In this document: positions 40,764 to 48,790 of the stretch, piece by piece | How positions within the stretch are numbered: the first letter of the stretch is position 1 | Layout: the number at the start of each line of letters is the position of its first letter | DNA from: Persicitalea sp963716085 | GTDB taxonomy: Bacteria > Bacteroidota > Bacteroidia > Cytophagales > Spirosomataceae | Reading direction: 5' to 3' | DNA: 64,000 nt | Assembly (NCBI GenBank): GCA_963716085.1 | Contig: OY970288.1 | Coordinates: 3,658,001-3,722,000, forward strand | Made by a program: the position numbers and the translations under genes | Notes under the pieces: generated by a model | Databases searched by the model: none | Seen by the model: the letters and a program-made list of their open reading frames with translations, nothing else | Told to the model about the DNA's origin: nothing

Positions 40764-43001
40764 ATGAACTCCTCCTTGCCCGTCAATAAGCCGAATTTCG
40801 GCACGTTACCCGTATTTCTTACCGCCATTTCCACCATTCTGGGAGCCGTCATGTTCTTGCGTTTCGGGTACGCGGTGGGTTCGGTGGGCTTCTTGGGTAC
40901 GCTGATGATTATCTTCATCGGCCACCTCGTCACAATCCCCACGGCGATGGCGCTGGCCGAAATCGCCACCAACCAGAAAGTGGAAGGCGGCGGCGAGTAC
41001 TTCATCATTTCCCGCTCGTTCGGGCTCAACATCGGGGCGGCCATTGGCATCGCGCTGTACTTATCGCAAGCCATTAGCGTGGCGTTTTACATCATTGCCT
41101 TCGCGGAGTCTTTCGAGGCCTTGAAACCCTTGATCGAGTCGGAATTCGGTTATATCATCTATGATAACCGCCTGTTCAGTATTCCGGCGTTGTTGCTGCT
41201 TATTCTGCTGATGGTCACCAAGGGAGCGGCCCTGGGCATGAAGGCGCTTTATGTGGTCGTGGCAATTCTGGCCGTTTCGCTGGTGCTGTTTTTCATGGGC
41301 AGCACGCCTTATTCCGAAACCTTCGACAGCAACGAGTTCCTTTTCACCAACATCACTTCCGAAAACGGCTTCTTTTTTGTTTTTGCCATTATTTTTCCCG
41401 CCTTTACGGGCATGACAGCGGGCGTAGGGCTATCCGGCGATCTGCGCGATCCCAAACGTTCCATTCCGCTCGGAACGCTGTCGGCTACGATAATCGGAAT
41501 GATTATCTACGTTTTCATTGCTTACAAACTAATCTCGTCAGCCAGCCCCACGGACCTTGTCGGCAACCAACTCATCATGGGCGAAATCGCCCTGTGGGGG
41601 CCAATCATCGCCATAGGTCTGGCTGCCGCCACTATTTCCTCGGCGTTGGGATCATTCATGGTGGCACCGCGCACGTTGCAGGCCATCGCGAGCGATAAAG
41701 TGTTTCCCAACCGTTACGTCAATTTCTGGCTGGGGCGGGGTGCGAAGAAAAGTAACGAACCCCGCAACGCTACAATATTTACGAGTTTCATTGCCCTGGC
41801 CTTCGTATTGATGGGGGATGTAAATGCCGTAGCCGAAGTGATTTCGATGTTTTTTATGGTCACTTACGGCTCGCTTTGCCTTATTTCCTTCATGCAGCAT
41901 TTCGCGGCTGACCCCTCTTATCGGCCCTCCTTCAAATCCAAGTGGTACGTGTCCTTTTTGGGGGCAGTCATGTGCCTTTACCTGATGTTTAAAATCAACA
42001 CGGGCTACGCCATTGCCTCCATTGGTATGATGGTGGCCCTTTACTTCTACATCGGTAGCAACAGCCAGGCCAACAAAGGAATGGCAAATATTTTCCAGGG
42101 GGTGATCCACCAGTTCAGTCGCCGAATTCAGGTGTTTTTACAAAAAACGGATAAAGACATGCGCGAGGAGGATTGGAGACCCGCCGTGCTGTGCATGTCG
42201 CAAGACACGTTCGAGCGGTATTCAGCCCTGGAAATGATGAAATGGATTTCTGACCGCTATGGCTTCGGCACTTACATCCATTTTGAAAAAGCTTACTTTT
42301 CCACTGAATCAAAAGCGGTGGCAGAATCCAAACTCAAAAAATTAATAAAACTGGCATCAGCCAGTCAATCCAACGTATTTCTCGAAACCCTGATTTCGCC
42401 CTCCAATACGGCGGCTATCGTACAGGCCATTCAGCAGCCGGGCATTTCGGGGCAGTCGAATAATATGATGCTTTTTGAATACAAAAAAGGCGAGAGCGAG
42501 TGGCTTCGCGACATCGTCGACAACTACAGCGTACTAAAGACCGCTGGCTACGATCTTTGTATTCTGGGCAGTTCTGACAAAGGATTCGGCTACCACAAGG
42601 ACATCCATATCTGGATTGGGCGGCAGGATATCGATAACGCCAACCTGATGATTCTGCTGTCTTACATCATCCTGGGCCACAAGGATTGGGAGCAAGGCGA
42701 GATCAAGATCTTTGCGGCATTTAAAGAAGAAAACCTAAAAGTAGAGCAGCGCAACCTCATTGACCTCACCTCGACCGGACGACTGCCCATTTCGGCCAAA
42801 AATATCCGCGTACTGCCCCTGGAAGAGGGCCGCCGCCGCTCCGACCTTATCAATGAGCATTCCATCGACGCTGACCTGACGCTCATTGGCTTCCACGAGA
42901 GCATCATCAAAGCCGATAGAGGGATCGAGTTCTTTGAGGAATATGATAAAATTGGTAATGTAATGTTTGTGAACACCTTAAACTCTAAATCGATTCGGTA
43001 A
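40764..43001 (+). CDS. APC-superfamily permease, cation-chloride-cotransporter-like
   Basis: The 745-residue protein has about twelve membrane helices in residues 10-435, starting GTLPVFLTAISTILGAVMFL as in SLC12-type cation-chloride cotransporters. Also typical are EGGGEYFIISRSFG and IIFPAFTGMTAGVGLSGDLR. The C-terminal soluble domain of about 300 residues (from DMREEDWRPAVLCMSQDTFE) resembles the cytosolic domain of that family. It could carry ions or amino acids; the bacterial members are poorly characterised. Confidence 0.88.
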   Translation: MNSSLPVNKPNFGTLPVFLTAISTILGAVMFLRFGYAVGSVGFLGTLMIIFIGHLVTIPTAMALAEIATNQKVEGGGEYFIISRSFGLNIGAAIGIALYLSQAISVAFYIIAFAESFEALKPLIESEFGYIIYDNRLFSIPALLLLILLMVTKGAALGMKALYVVVAILAVSLVLFFMGSTPYSETFDSNEFLFTNITSENGFFFVFAIIFPAFTGMTAGVGLSGDLRDPKRSIPLGTLSATIIGMIIYVFIAYKLISSASPTDLVGNQLIMGEIALWGPIIAIGLAAATISSALGSFMVAPRTLQAIASDKVFPNRYVNFWLGRGAKKSNEPRNATIFTSFIALAFVLMGDVNAVAEVISMFFMVTYGSLCLISFMQHFAADPSYRPSFKSKWYVSFLGAVMCLYLMFKINTGYAIASIGMMVALYFYIGSNSQANKGMANIFQGVIHQFSRRIQVFLQKTDKDMREEDWRPAVLCMSQDTFERYSALEMMKWISDRYGFGTYIHFEKAYFSTESKAVAESKLKKLIKLASASQSNVFLETLISPSNTAAIVQAIQQPGISGQSNNMMLFEYKKGESEWLRDIVDNYSVLKTAGYDLCILGSSDKGFGYHKDIHIWIGRQDIDNANLMILLSYIILGHKDWEQGEIKIFAAFKEENLKVEQRNLIDLTSTGRLPISAKNIRVLPLEEGRRRSDLINEHSIDADLTLIGFHESIIKADRGIEFFEEYDKIGNVMFVNTLNSKSIR

Positions 43002-43039
43002 GGAATCCTGGAATTATGGGATCAGTCGCCGCTGCCGGC

Positions 43040-43603
43040 TCAGGTCATCCGCTTTTTTCTGAGGCGCCTCATTCGTTTCCAAAGCCACCAAAGCAGCCCT
43101 CCCACCGCTAAAAGGGCGAAGACGGGCAAGAAGATGGCTAGGCCCGAAAGGCCGAAAGACGCCACGTTCTCCACCGTGGACACCACTGGGTTGCCTAATC
43201 CGCCCGTGGTAGCGGTGGAGCCAAGTCGCAACAGGCTCGTTCCCGCTTGTACGAGTCCGGCAGTGCCACCGCCAAGTATCAGGCCCAACCCCCACTGTAA
43301 GATCGGGCTATCTATTTCCACAAATGATGTAGTGAGCAAGGTTCCCGCCGCCACCGAAAGTGGCGTAGCGATCGTGTCCAGTGCGTTGTCCACAAAGGGA
43401 ATGTAGTAAGCGCCGATTTCCACCACGGTTGCGCTTAACAGTGCGAAGAATGCCGGCCAAGTGCTCAGCCAGGCAAAGCCTTCGGAAGGCGTGATCCAAC
43501 CATTCATACAAGCCACGTTGGCGAGAAGTGCCGGAACAAAAATTCTGAACCCAGTGCTGGCACTCAAACCAATGCCAAGGGCTATACTAAGGAGAAGCTC
43601 CAT
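43040..43603 (-). CDS. DUF4126 family membrane protein
   Basis: From the ATG at 43603 the product is 187 residues with five to six hydrophobic segments. ALGIGLSASTGFRIFVPALL, WLSTWPAFFALLSATVVEIG and GLILGGGTAGLVQAGTSLLR are typical of DUF4126. It ends in a basic tail (KRMRRLRKKRMT). An upstream start at 43711 overlaps the divergent ABC gene and adds unconserved residues. The function of the family is unknown. Confidence 0.88.
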   Translation of the reverse strand: MELLLSIALGIGLSASTGFRIFVPALLANVACMNGWITPSEGFAWLSTWPAFFALLSATVVEIGAYYIPFVDNALDTIATPLSVAAGTLLTTSFVEIDSPILQWGLGLILGGGTAGLVQAGTSLLRLGSTATTGGLGNPVVSTVENVASFGLSGLAIFLPVFALLAVGGLLWWLWKRMRRLRKKRMT

Positions 43604-43696
43604 ATATTCATTGTAGATAGTGTATTCCCCTACCAAAGCCAACTTTCCACGCTTTTTCCTTGTTAGCCCCTCTAAATCCTTTATTGTACCATTCCC

Positions 43697-45457
43697 GTGA
43701 ATCAAGAACAAAAAAGTGGTCAGATTTTTGACCTCCCCACCCTGCGGCGGCTTTACACTTTCGTTGGTCCGTATAAAAAGCAGTTTTTTGGCCTGATCGG
43801 CATCATCATGCTGAGCGCGGTGCTATCGCCGTTGCTGCCTCTGCTCATCAAGTACACTATTGACACGCCCATCGCCAACGGCGATTACCAAGAGTTGGCG
43901 CTGATGATGGCGGTCATGATTGGCGTGCTGATCGTGCAGGGGCTGGTCTCTTTCGTCAATACGTATTTGTCGGGCTGGCTGGGGCAGTACATTATCCGCG
44001 ATATGCGGGTGACGCTTTATGAGAAAATCATCAACCTGCGGCTTAAATTCTTCGACCAAACCCCCATCGGTCGGCTAGTAACGCGCACGATTTCCGACAT
44101 AGAAACGCTTTCTAACGTGTTCAGCGACGGCATGGCGGCCATAGCGGGCGACCTGCTACAGCTCACGCTCATCATCGCCGTAATGTTCTACACCGATTGG
44201 AAGCTCTCGCTCATCAGTCTGTCTATGATTCCGCTGATGTTGATTAGTACCTATGTTTTCAAGGAAAAAATCAAGGATGCTTTCAATGAGGTACGGGCGG
44301 CCGTTTCCAATCTCAACTCCTTCGTCCAGGAACATATCACGGGCATGAACATCGTGCAAATCTTTGGCAGCGAGGACGCCGAATACGATAAGTTCGAGCA
44401 AATCAACGCCACCCACCGTGATTCCAATATTCGTTCCATTTTGTATTATTCCATCTACTTCCCGGTGGCTGACGTCATCGCCGCCGCCGGCACGGGCCTG
44501 GTCGTGTGGTACGGCTCGAAGCAGATTTTGGCCCAGGACGTGACCTTCGGTACCGTGACGGCCTTCGTCATGTTTATCGGCTTATTTTTTCGTCCCATCC
44601 GCCAACTGGCCGACCGATTTAACACGCTGCAAATGGGTATCGTCAGCACCGATCGCATCATCAAGCTCCTCGACAGCGACGAGTACACCGAAAACAACGG
44701 TACCTACGAACCCGAAACCGTGCGCGGCAAGGTGGAATTCAAAGACGTCTGGTTTGCCTATAACGAGGAGGAATACGTGCTGAAAAACCTCAACTTTCAA
44801 ATGAACGAAGGCGAAACCATCGCTTTCGTGGGCGCAACGGGGGCGGGAAAGTCGTCCGTCATCAATTTGCTGAGTCGTTTTTATGAAATAAATAAAGGTC
44901 AAATCACGATCGACGGCAGAGACATTCACGACTATGAACTTACGGCCCTGCGCCGAAATATTGGCGTGGTGCTGCAAGACGTATTCCTGTTTTCCGACAC
45001 CATCGAGAACAACATCACCCTCGGCAACCCCAACATCAGCCGCGCCCAAATCGTGGAAGCGGCCAAGCTGGTAGGCGTTCACGAGTTCATCGAGCGGCTG
45101 CCGGGTGGCTACGAGTACAATGTGCAGGAGCGCGGAAGTACTTTGTCGGTCGGGCAGCGGCAGTTGATCTCTTTCGTGCGGGCGATGGTGCACGACCCCA
45201 AGATCATGGTGCTGGATGAAGCCACTTCTTCGGTGGACAGCGAAACGGAGGAACTCATCCAGAAGGCTATCGAGAAACTGATGAAGGGCCGCACGGCCAT
45301 CGTCATCGCCCACCGCCTTTCCACCATCCAGGAAGCCGACAAGATCATCGTGCTGGATAAGGGAGAAATTAAGGAAGAAGGTACCCACGAGGAGCTTTTG
45401 GCGCTGGAAGGTTTTTATGCTAACCTCTACCAGATGCAGTACAAGGAAATGGCGTAG
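43697..45457 (+). CDS. ABC exporter, MsbA-like fused permease/ATPase
   Basis: The 586-residue half-transporter has a six-helix membrane domain (about residues 20-315) and an ATPase domain (about 335-580). Motifs are Walker A VGATGAGKSSVINLL, signature TLSVGQRQL, Walker B IMVLDEATSSVD and the H-loop IAHRLST. Homodimers of this type export lipids, peptides or drugs. GTG at 43697 is the only suitable start (NQEQKSGQIFDLP). The first antitoxin begins 44 bases downstream. Confidence 0.94.
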   Translation: MNQEQKSGQIFDLPTLRRLYTFVGPYKKQFFGLIGIIMLSAVLSPLLPLLIKYTIDTPIANGDYQELALMMAVMIGVLIVQGLVSFVNTYLSGWLGQYIIRDMRVTLYEKIINLRLKFFDQTPIGRLVTRTISDIETLSNVFSDGMAAIAGDLLQLTLIIAVMFYTDWKLSLISLSMIPLMLISTYVFKEKIKDAFNEVRAAVSNLNSFVQEHITGMNIVQIFGSEDAEYDKFEQINATHRDSNIRSILYYSIYFPVADVIAAAGTGLVVWYGSKQILAQDVTFGTVTAFVMFIGLFFRPIRQLADRFNTLQMGIVSTDRIIKLLDSDEYTENNGTYEPETVRGKVEFKDVWFAYNEEEYVLKNLNFQMNEGETIAFVGATGAGKSSVINLLSRFYEINKGQITIDGRDIHDYELTALRRNIGVVLQDVFLFSDTIENNITLGNPNISRAQIVEAAKLVGVHEFIERLPGGYEYNVQERGSTLSVGQRQLISFVRAMVHDPKIMVLDEATSSVDSETEELIQKAIEKLMKGRTAIVIAHRLSTIQEADKIIVLDKGEIKEEGTHEELLALEGFYANLYQMQYKEMA

Positions 45458-45470
45458 GGGAGAAATTCGT

Positions 45471-45478
45471 TATCTTGC
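45471..45478 (+). promoter_or_regulatory. Conserved leader element of toxin/antitoxin module 1
   Basis: TATCTTGC is 31 bases before the first antitoxin ATG. The same word stands at 46155-46162, also 31 bases before the second antitoxin ATG, with most of the following leader also matching. It is a possible promoter or operator. Confidence 0.45.
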
Positions 45479-45501
45479 CAGTCAACTTAACTCCCAGGAC
45501 A

Positions 45502-45753
45502 ATGGAAGCGACTTTTGTAGTAGATCCACACGAAGTGGACGATAAAATTATCGGAAAAATGCTCGACTTCTTCAAAGACAAAAATCGGCCCGTTACCGTC
45601 AAACTTACGGTGTCTCGGCGGGAAGACTTTGACTTGAAGGAGTGGTTCAGAGGCATGGAGGAAATTCGGAATTCGATGGAAAAGAAGCCGGTGCCGCCGG
45701 ATATCGGCGACCTGGATGAATTGATCGACACTATCAATGATAACGAATTTTGA
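45502..45753 (+). CDS. Antitoxin of PIN-toxin module 1
   Basis: The 83-residue protein begins MEATFVVDPHEVDDKII and has a C-terminal helical and acidic part with GMEEIRNSMEKKPV and DIGDLDELIDTINDNEF. It precedes a PIN-domain toxin by three bases, the order expected for a type II module. No standard DNA-binding fold can be named. The start at 45502 is preferred to the ATG at 45475 because MEAT also begins the second antitoxin. Confidence 0.8.
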   Translation: MEATFVVDPHEVDDKIIGKMLDFFKDKNRPVTVKLTVSRREDFDLKEWFRGMEEIRNSMEKKPVPPDIGDLDELIDTINDNEF

Positions 45754-45756
45754 ACA

Positions 45757-46173
45757 ATGCGATACTTCGATACCAATATATTAGTTCATTACTTTGTCGA
45801 TTATGATTTGGGAAAATACCGAGAATCCAGGGAGTTGGTTCGGGAGGCCGTTTTCAACGATACATTTCATCTGAGCTTGCTTTGCGTTCAGGAGACAGGC
45901 TTCGCTATGTCCAAGTTGAAACAAACGCTATCGGACATCAATCGAGCGGTGGAACAAATGCTCGCAAATAACCCGGTTGGATATCAGAAGGCGGATTTTG
46001 ATCGCGCCTGTGAACTTGCCCAAACGCTTGGCTTCAACAACATCAACGATTGCCTGCACACCGCTATGGCTGAGGCTCACGGCTGTACCGAGTTGCTCAC
46101 CTACAATCGTAAGGATTTTGTGCGGATTCAGCCGCTGACAACTTTGAAAATAATTATCTTGCCTGGCAACTAA
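45757..46173 (+). CDS. PIN-domain toxin 1 (VapC-like)
   Basis: The 138-residue protein has the PIN nuclease signature with acidic residues Asp5 (MRYFDTN), Glu46 (QETGFA), Asp98 (NDCLHTA) and Asp120 (NRKDFV). PIN toxins cut RNA when freed from their antitoxin. The last 40 residues are nearly the same as those of toxin 2. The 3' end of this gene also holds the leader of module 2. Confidence 0.9.
   Translation: MRYFDTNILVHYFVDYDLGKYRESRELVREAVFNDTFHLSLLCVQETGFAMSKLKQTLSDINRAVEQMLANNPVGYQKADFDRACELAQTLGFNNINDCLHTAMAEAHGCTELLTYNRKDFVRIQPLTTLKIIILPGN
46155..46162 (+). promoter_or_regulatory. Conserved leader element of module 2, inside toxin 1 gene
   Basis: TATCTTGC at 46155, within the last codons of toxin 1, is 31 bases before the second antitoxin ATG, exactly as at 45471 in module 1. 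Confidence 0.45.
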
Positions 46174-46185
46174 ACTCACAGAATT

Positions 46186-46440
46186 ATGGAAGCGACTTAC
46201 GAACTGAGCGTGGAGGAATTGACTCCCGAATGGCTGGAAGACTTCAAAAAGAAATTTCAGAAAGACGGGAAGGTAATTATCAAGGCCAAACTACCTGAAA
46301 CCATGCCCAAGAAAAGCCAATACGAGATTTTTCTGGAAATGGAGGAAATCCGCAAAGAGATTGAGAGAGAACCCATCGTTTTCCCACTCGATATGGATAT
46401 CAACGATATAATCGATGAGGTCAATCACGTGGACTTATAA
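46186..46440 (+). CDS. Antitoxin of PIN-toxin module 2
   Basis: The 84-residue protein begins MEATYELSVEELTPEWLEDF and ends NDIIDEVNHVDL. It shares MEAT, MEEIRKEIEREP and the final IDE-N pattern with antitoxin 1 but differs elsewhere. It precedes toxin 2 by two bases. Confidence 0.8.
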   Translation: MEATYELSVEELTPEWLEDFKKKFQKDGKVIIKAKLPETMPKKSQYEIFLEMEEIRKEIEREPIVFPLDMDINDIIDEVNHVDL

Positions 46441-46442
46441 AT

Positions 46443-46850
46443 ATGCGGCATTTCGACACGGATGTCCTGGTGCATTATTTTATCGGTCAGGATAAAGTCA
46501 AACATTTGCAAGCCGTTGAGTTGTACGCGTCGGCTTCTGCTAACCAGACCTTCTTTATCTCGTTACTTTCATTGCAGGAGTTAGCTTATGCTCTGGCCAA
46601 GCTCCAACTCAAAAAAAGTAAAATTCGGAAGGCAGTGCTTAAATGGCATTCTTCCGAACTAGTTGACTATAACTACCTGATTTTCGCTCGCGCAGTCGAT
46701 ATGGCTCAACAGATTGGCTTCAATAACATCAACGATTGCCTGCACACCGCGATGGCCGAGGCGTACGGCTGTACCGAGTTGATTACCTACAACCGAAAAG
46801 ACTTCGTGCGGATTCAGCCGCTAACCTCCTTGAAGATCACGATTTTGTAA
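46443..46850 (+). CDS. PIN-domain toxin 2 (VapC-like)
   Basis: The 135-residue protein keeps the four acidic PIN residues at the same numbers as toxin 1 (Asp5, Glu46, Asp98, Asp120). By eye the first 88 residues match toxin 1 in about two of five positions, while 41 of the next 47 match. It is probably a paralogue from tandem duplication whose antitoxin-contact surface has changed. Confidence 0.9.
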   Translation: MRHFDTDVLVHYFIGQDKVKHLQAVELYASASANQTFFISLLSLQELAYALAKLQLKKSKIRKAVLKWHSSELVDYNYLIFARAVDMAQQIGFNNINDCLHTAMAEAYGCTELITYNRKDFVRIQPLTSLKITIL

Positions 46851-46873
46851 AAAAGCCTTATAACTGGTAAGCC

Positions 46874-48790
46874 TTACTTCCTCAGTAATTCCTCCGCTTG
46901 TCCCCGTAGCCGGGCTACCTCGCCATTCCCCGGCTCCAACTCCTCCGCTTTTTCCAGATAAATCATCGCCGCATCGGCATTGGCAAAAGTTAGGTACATC
47001 CGGGCCACGCGCAGGTAGTTTGCCACGTTGGCAGGATCGGCCTGCAAGGTACTTTTTGCCTGAATCACCCCATCTACCAGCGGCAGCAGTTGCCGCATCG
47101 GCCCGCTTTGTGCAGCGGCTTGTTGTACGTAGGGCAGCGCCTTCTCGGGCTGATCCAGCTTCAAGTACAATATGGCCAAATCCTTCGCTACGTCTGCATC
47201 GGGCGCGAAGGAATAGGAGCGAGCGAGGTAGTTCAGGGCTTTCTGCGGCTGCTGGTTTGCCTGGGCCAACTTACCCGCTTGCTTGGAGTAAGCGGGGCTA
47301 CTGGCGTGCTCCAAGGCTAAGGCTTCGGCGACTTGTAAAGTTTTGAACCCAGATTTTTGATTCTGGTAAAAATTCAGAAGCTGCGTCATCGCTTCGTCCC
47401 AAGCCAGTTGCCGCACGACGAGCGCCCCCGCTAATTGCTCCTCGACGGTCTTCTCGCGATCGGGGGCCGGAGGTAGCGGTTCATTGAAGGGCCAGCCAGA
47501 TTTCAAGATTTCTACTTCGTAAGCTCCTTTGAGTGAGTCCATTTCGGTGATGGGCATTTCGTTCAGCAAGGTGGCGAAGGACATTTCTTGTTGAGGAGCG
47601 AAATTCAGGAATCCTACCTCTTTCATTCTCTGGTAATAAACGTCAGACATCAGGGCATAACCGTAGAAGTTCGGATGCACGTGCTCGAGCATGGTTTCTG
47701 CCCCCACGATGCCATGCTTCGAGTTTTTGATAAAAGTCTCCCGCACCGCCACGCGGTGAACGTTGGCGTAAGCATCGGTAAGTTTCGTGAGTATTTCGTT
47801 CATTCGTTCCGGGGCCCGGAAGCGGAGCAGGTCGAGTTCCTTAGCCCGGATGAAAAGCTGGCGAGCTTGCAGAGTGTCACCCGACTTTAAGGTAGTCTGC
47901 GCTAGCTCAAACTGTGCCTGAGCGGAGGTTGTAGCACCGCCTTTCGCGCTAATGAAGGGCTTTAAATCCTTTTCGTTGCTGACCAGCGAGCCGACGAATA
48001 CGGGAATATTCAATCCGTCCAATTGTCGCAGCGTGGCGTCCATATTCTGCTCGAACTGAGCGATGCCCTGCTCGTAAACCTCAGACTTGTAGGGAATCTG
48101 CTGCTCGGCGGCCATGCGCTTCATCAGGTTTTCGCGCACATCCACCTTCGCGCCCGATGTGCGTACCCAGGCGACGGTGCGGTAAAGCCATTGGACTAAG
48201 CGGCTTTCTCGCAATGCCAAAAGGATCCGCACTAATTTCACATTTCCACCCAGCTGGCTGGTGGAACCCACGCCCATCGCGCCATAATACTCGTTGTGGC
48301 CCGTGTAGATCAGCACCGCGTCGGGTTGATAGTCGGCTACGTCCTCGGCAAAGCCACGTACGGTGTAGGAATTGACCGCCGTGAGTGACAAGTTGATAAT
48401 CTCAAATTGCGTTTCCGGCAAGCTATGCAGCAGGCGATACTGCAGCCAGCGGTGGAAGGAGCCATTGTGCAAATAAGGATAACCCACGGTCGTGGACTCC
48501 CCCAGCACGAAAATGCGAACGACACCCGCAGGTTTTTCCTTCAAAAAAGGTTCTTGGTTACCAATCGTGGCGTTCTCCTGCGTGATAAAGTACTTCTTGG
48601 AGGCATCGCGGTTCATGACCAGATAGCCGGGACGCTCGGGATCGTCTACGAATAGGCGCAGGTCGTAGCCGTAATCCGCCCACCGCAGGGCCAGCTCGGC
48701 CAGCAACAGCAGCACGAGTGGCAGCAGAAACGCGATGACTCGGAATACATTCTCCCGGCTTTTAGGGGGCCGCTGCGACGATTTTGGCAT
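46874..48790 (-). CDS. Membrane-anchored SGNH-like protein with TPR C-terminus
   Basis: The 638-residue protein begins with one hydrophobic anchor (VFRVIAFLLPLVLLLLAELA). SGNH-like blocks follow: RIFVLGESTTVGYPYL (GES with Ser), NLSLTAVNSYTV (block II), YTGHNEYYG (block III, with His and Asn) and HVHPNFYGYALMSDV (final His). The last 200 residues form TPR-like helices (KALNYLARSYSFAPDADVAK, QPEKALPYVQQAAAQ). It probably acts on a surface glycan or lipid in the periplasm. Its start overlaps the end of the cytochrome/FG-GAP gene by 29 bases, so the two are tightly coupled. Confidence 0.75.
   Translation of the reverse strand: MPKSSQRPPKSRENVFRVIAFLLPLVLLLLAELALRWADYGYDLRLFVDDPERPGYLVMNRDASKKYFITQENATIGNQEPFLKEKPAGVVRIFVLGESTTVGYPYLHNGSFHRWLQYRLLHSLPETQFEIINLSLTAVNSYTVRGFAEDVADYQPDAVLIYTGHNEYYGAMGVGSTSQLGGNVKLVRILLALRESRLVQWLYRTVAWVRTSGAKVDVRENLMKRMAAEQQIPYKSEVYEQGIAQFEQNMDATLRQLDGLNIPVFVGSLVSNEKDLKPFISAKGGATTSAQAQFELAQTTLKSGDTLQARQLFIRAKELDLLRFRAPERMNEILTKLTDAYANVHRVAVRETFIKNSKHGIVGAETMLEHVHPNFYGYALMSDVYYQRMKEVGFLNFAPQQEMSFATLLNEMPITEMDSLKGAYEVEILKSGWPFNEPLPPAPDREKTVEEQLAGALVVRQLAWDEAMTQLLNFYQNQKSGFKTLQVAEALALEHASSPAYSKQAGKLAQANQQPQKALNYLARSYSFAPDADVAKDLAILYLKLDQPEKALPYVQQAAAQSGPMRQLLPLVDGVIQAKSTLQADPANVANYLRVARMYLTFANADAAMIYLEKAEELEPGNGEVARLRGQAEELLRK

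Noticed and set aside
45471..46850. Mobile element or integron cassette carrying the toxin modules
   Set aside because: No integrase, att-like site or terminal repeat was found; the pattern is explained by a simple tandem duplication.
46851..46873. Terminator after the second toxin
   Set aside because: Only a four-base stem (CTTA/TAAG) could be formed.
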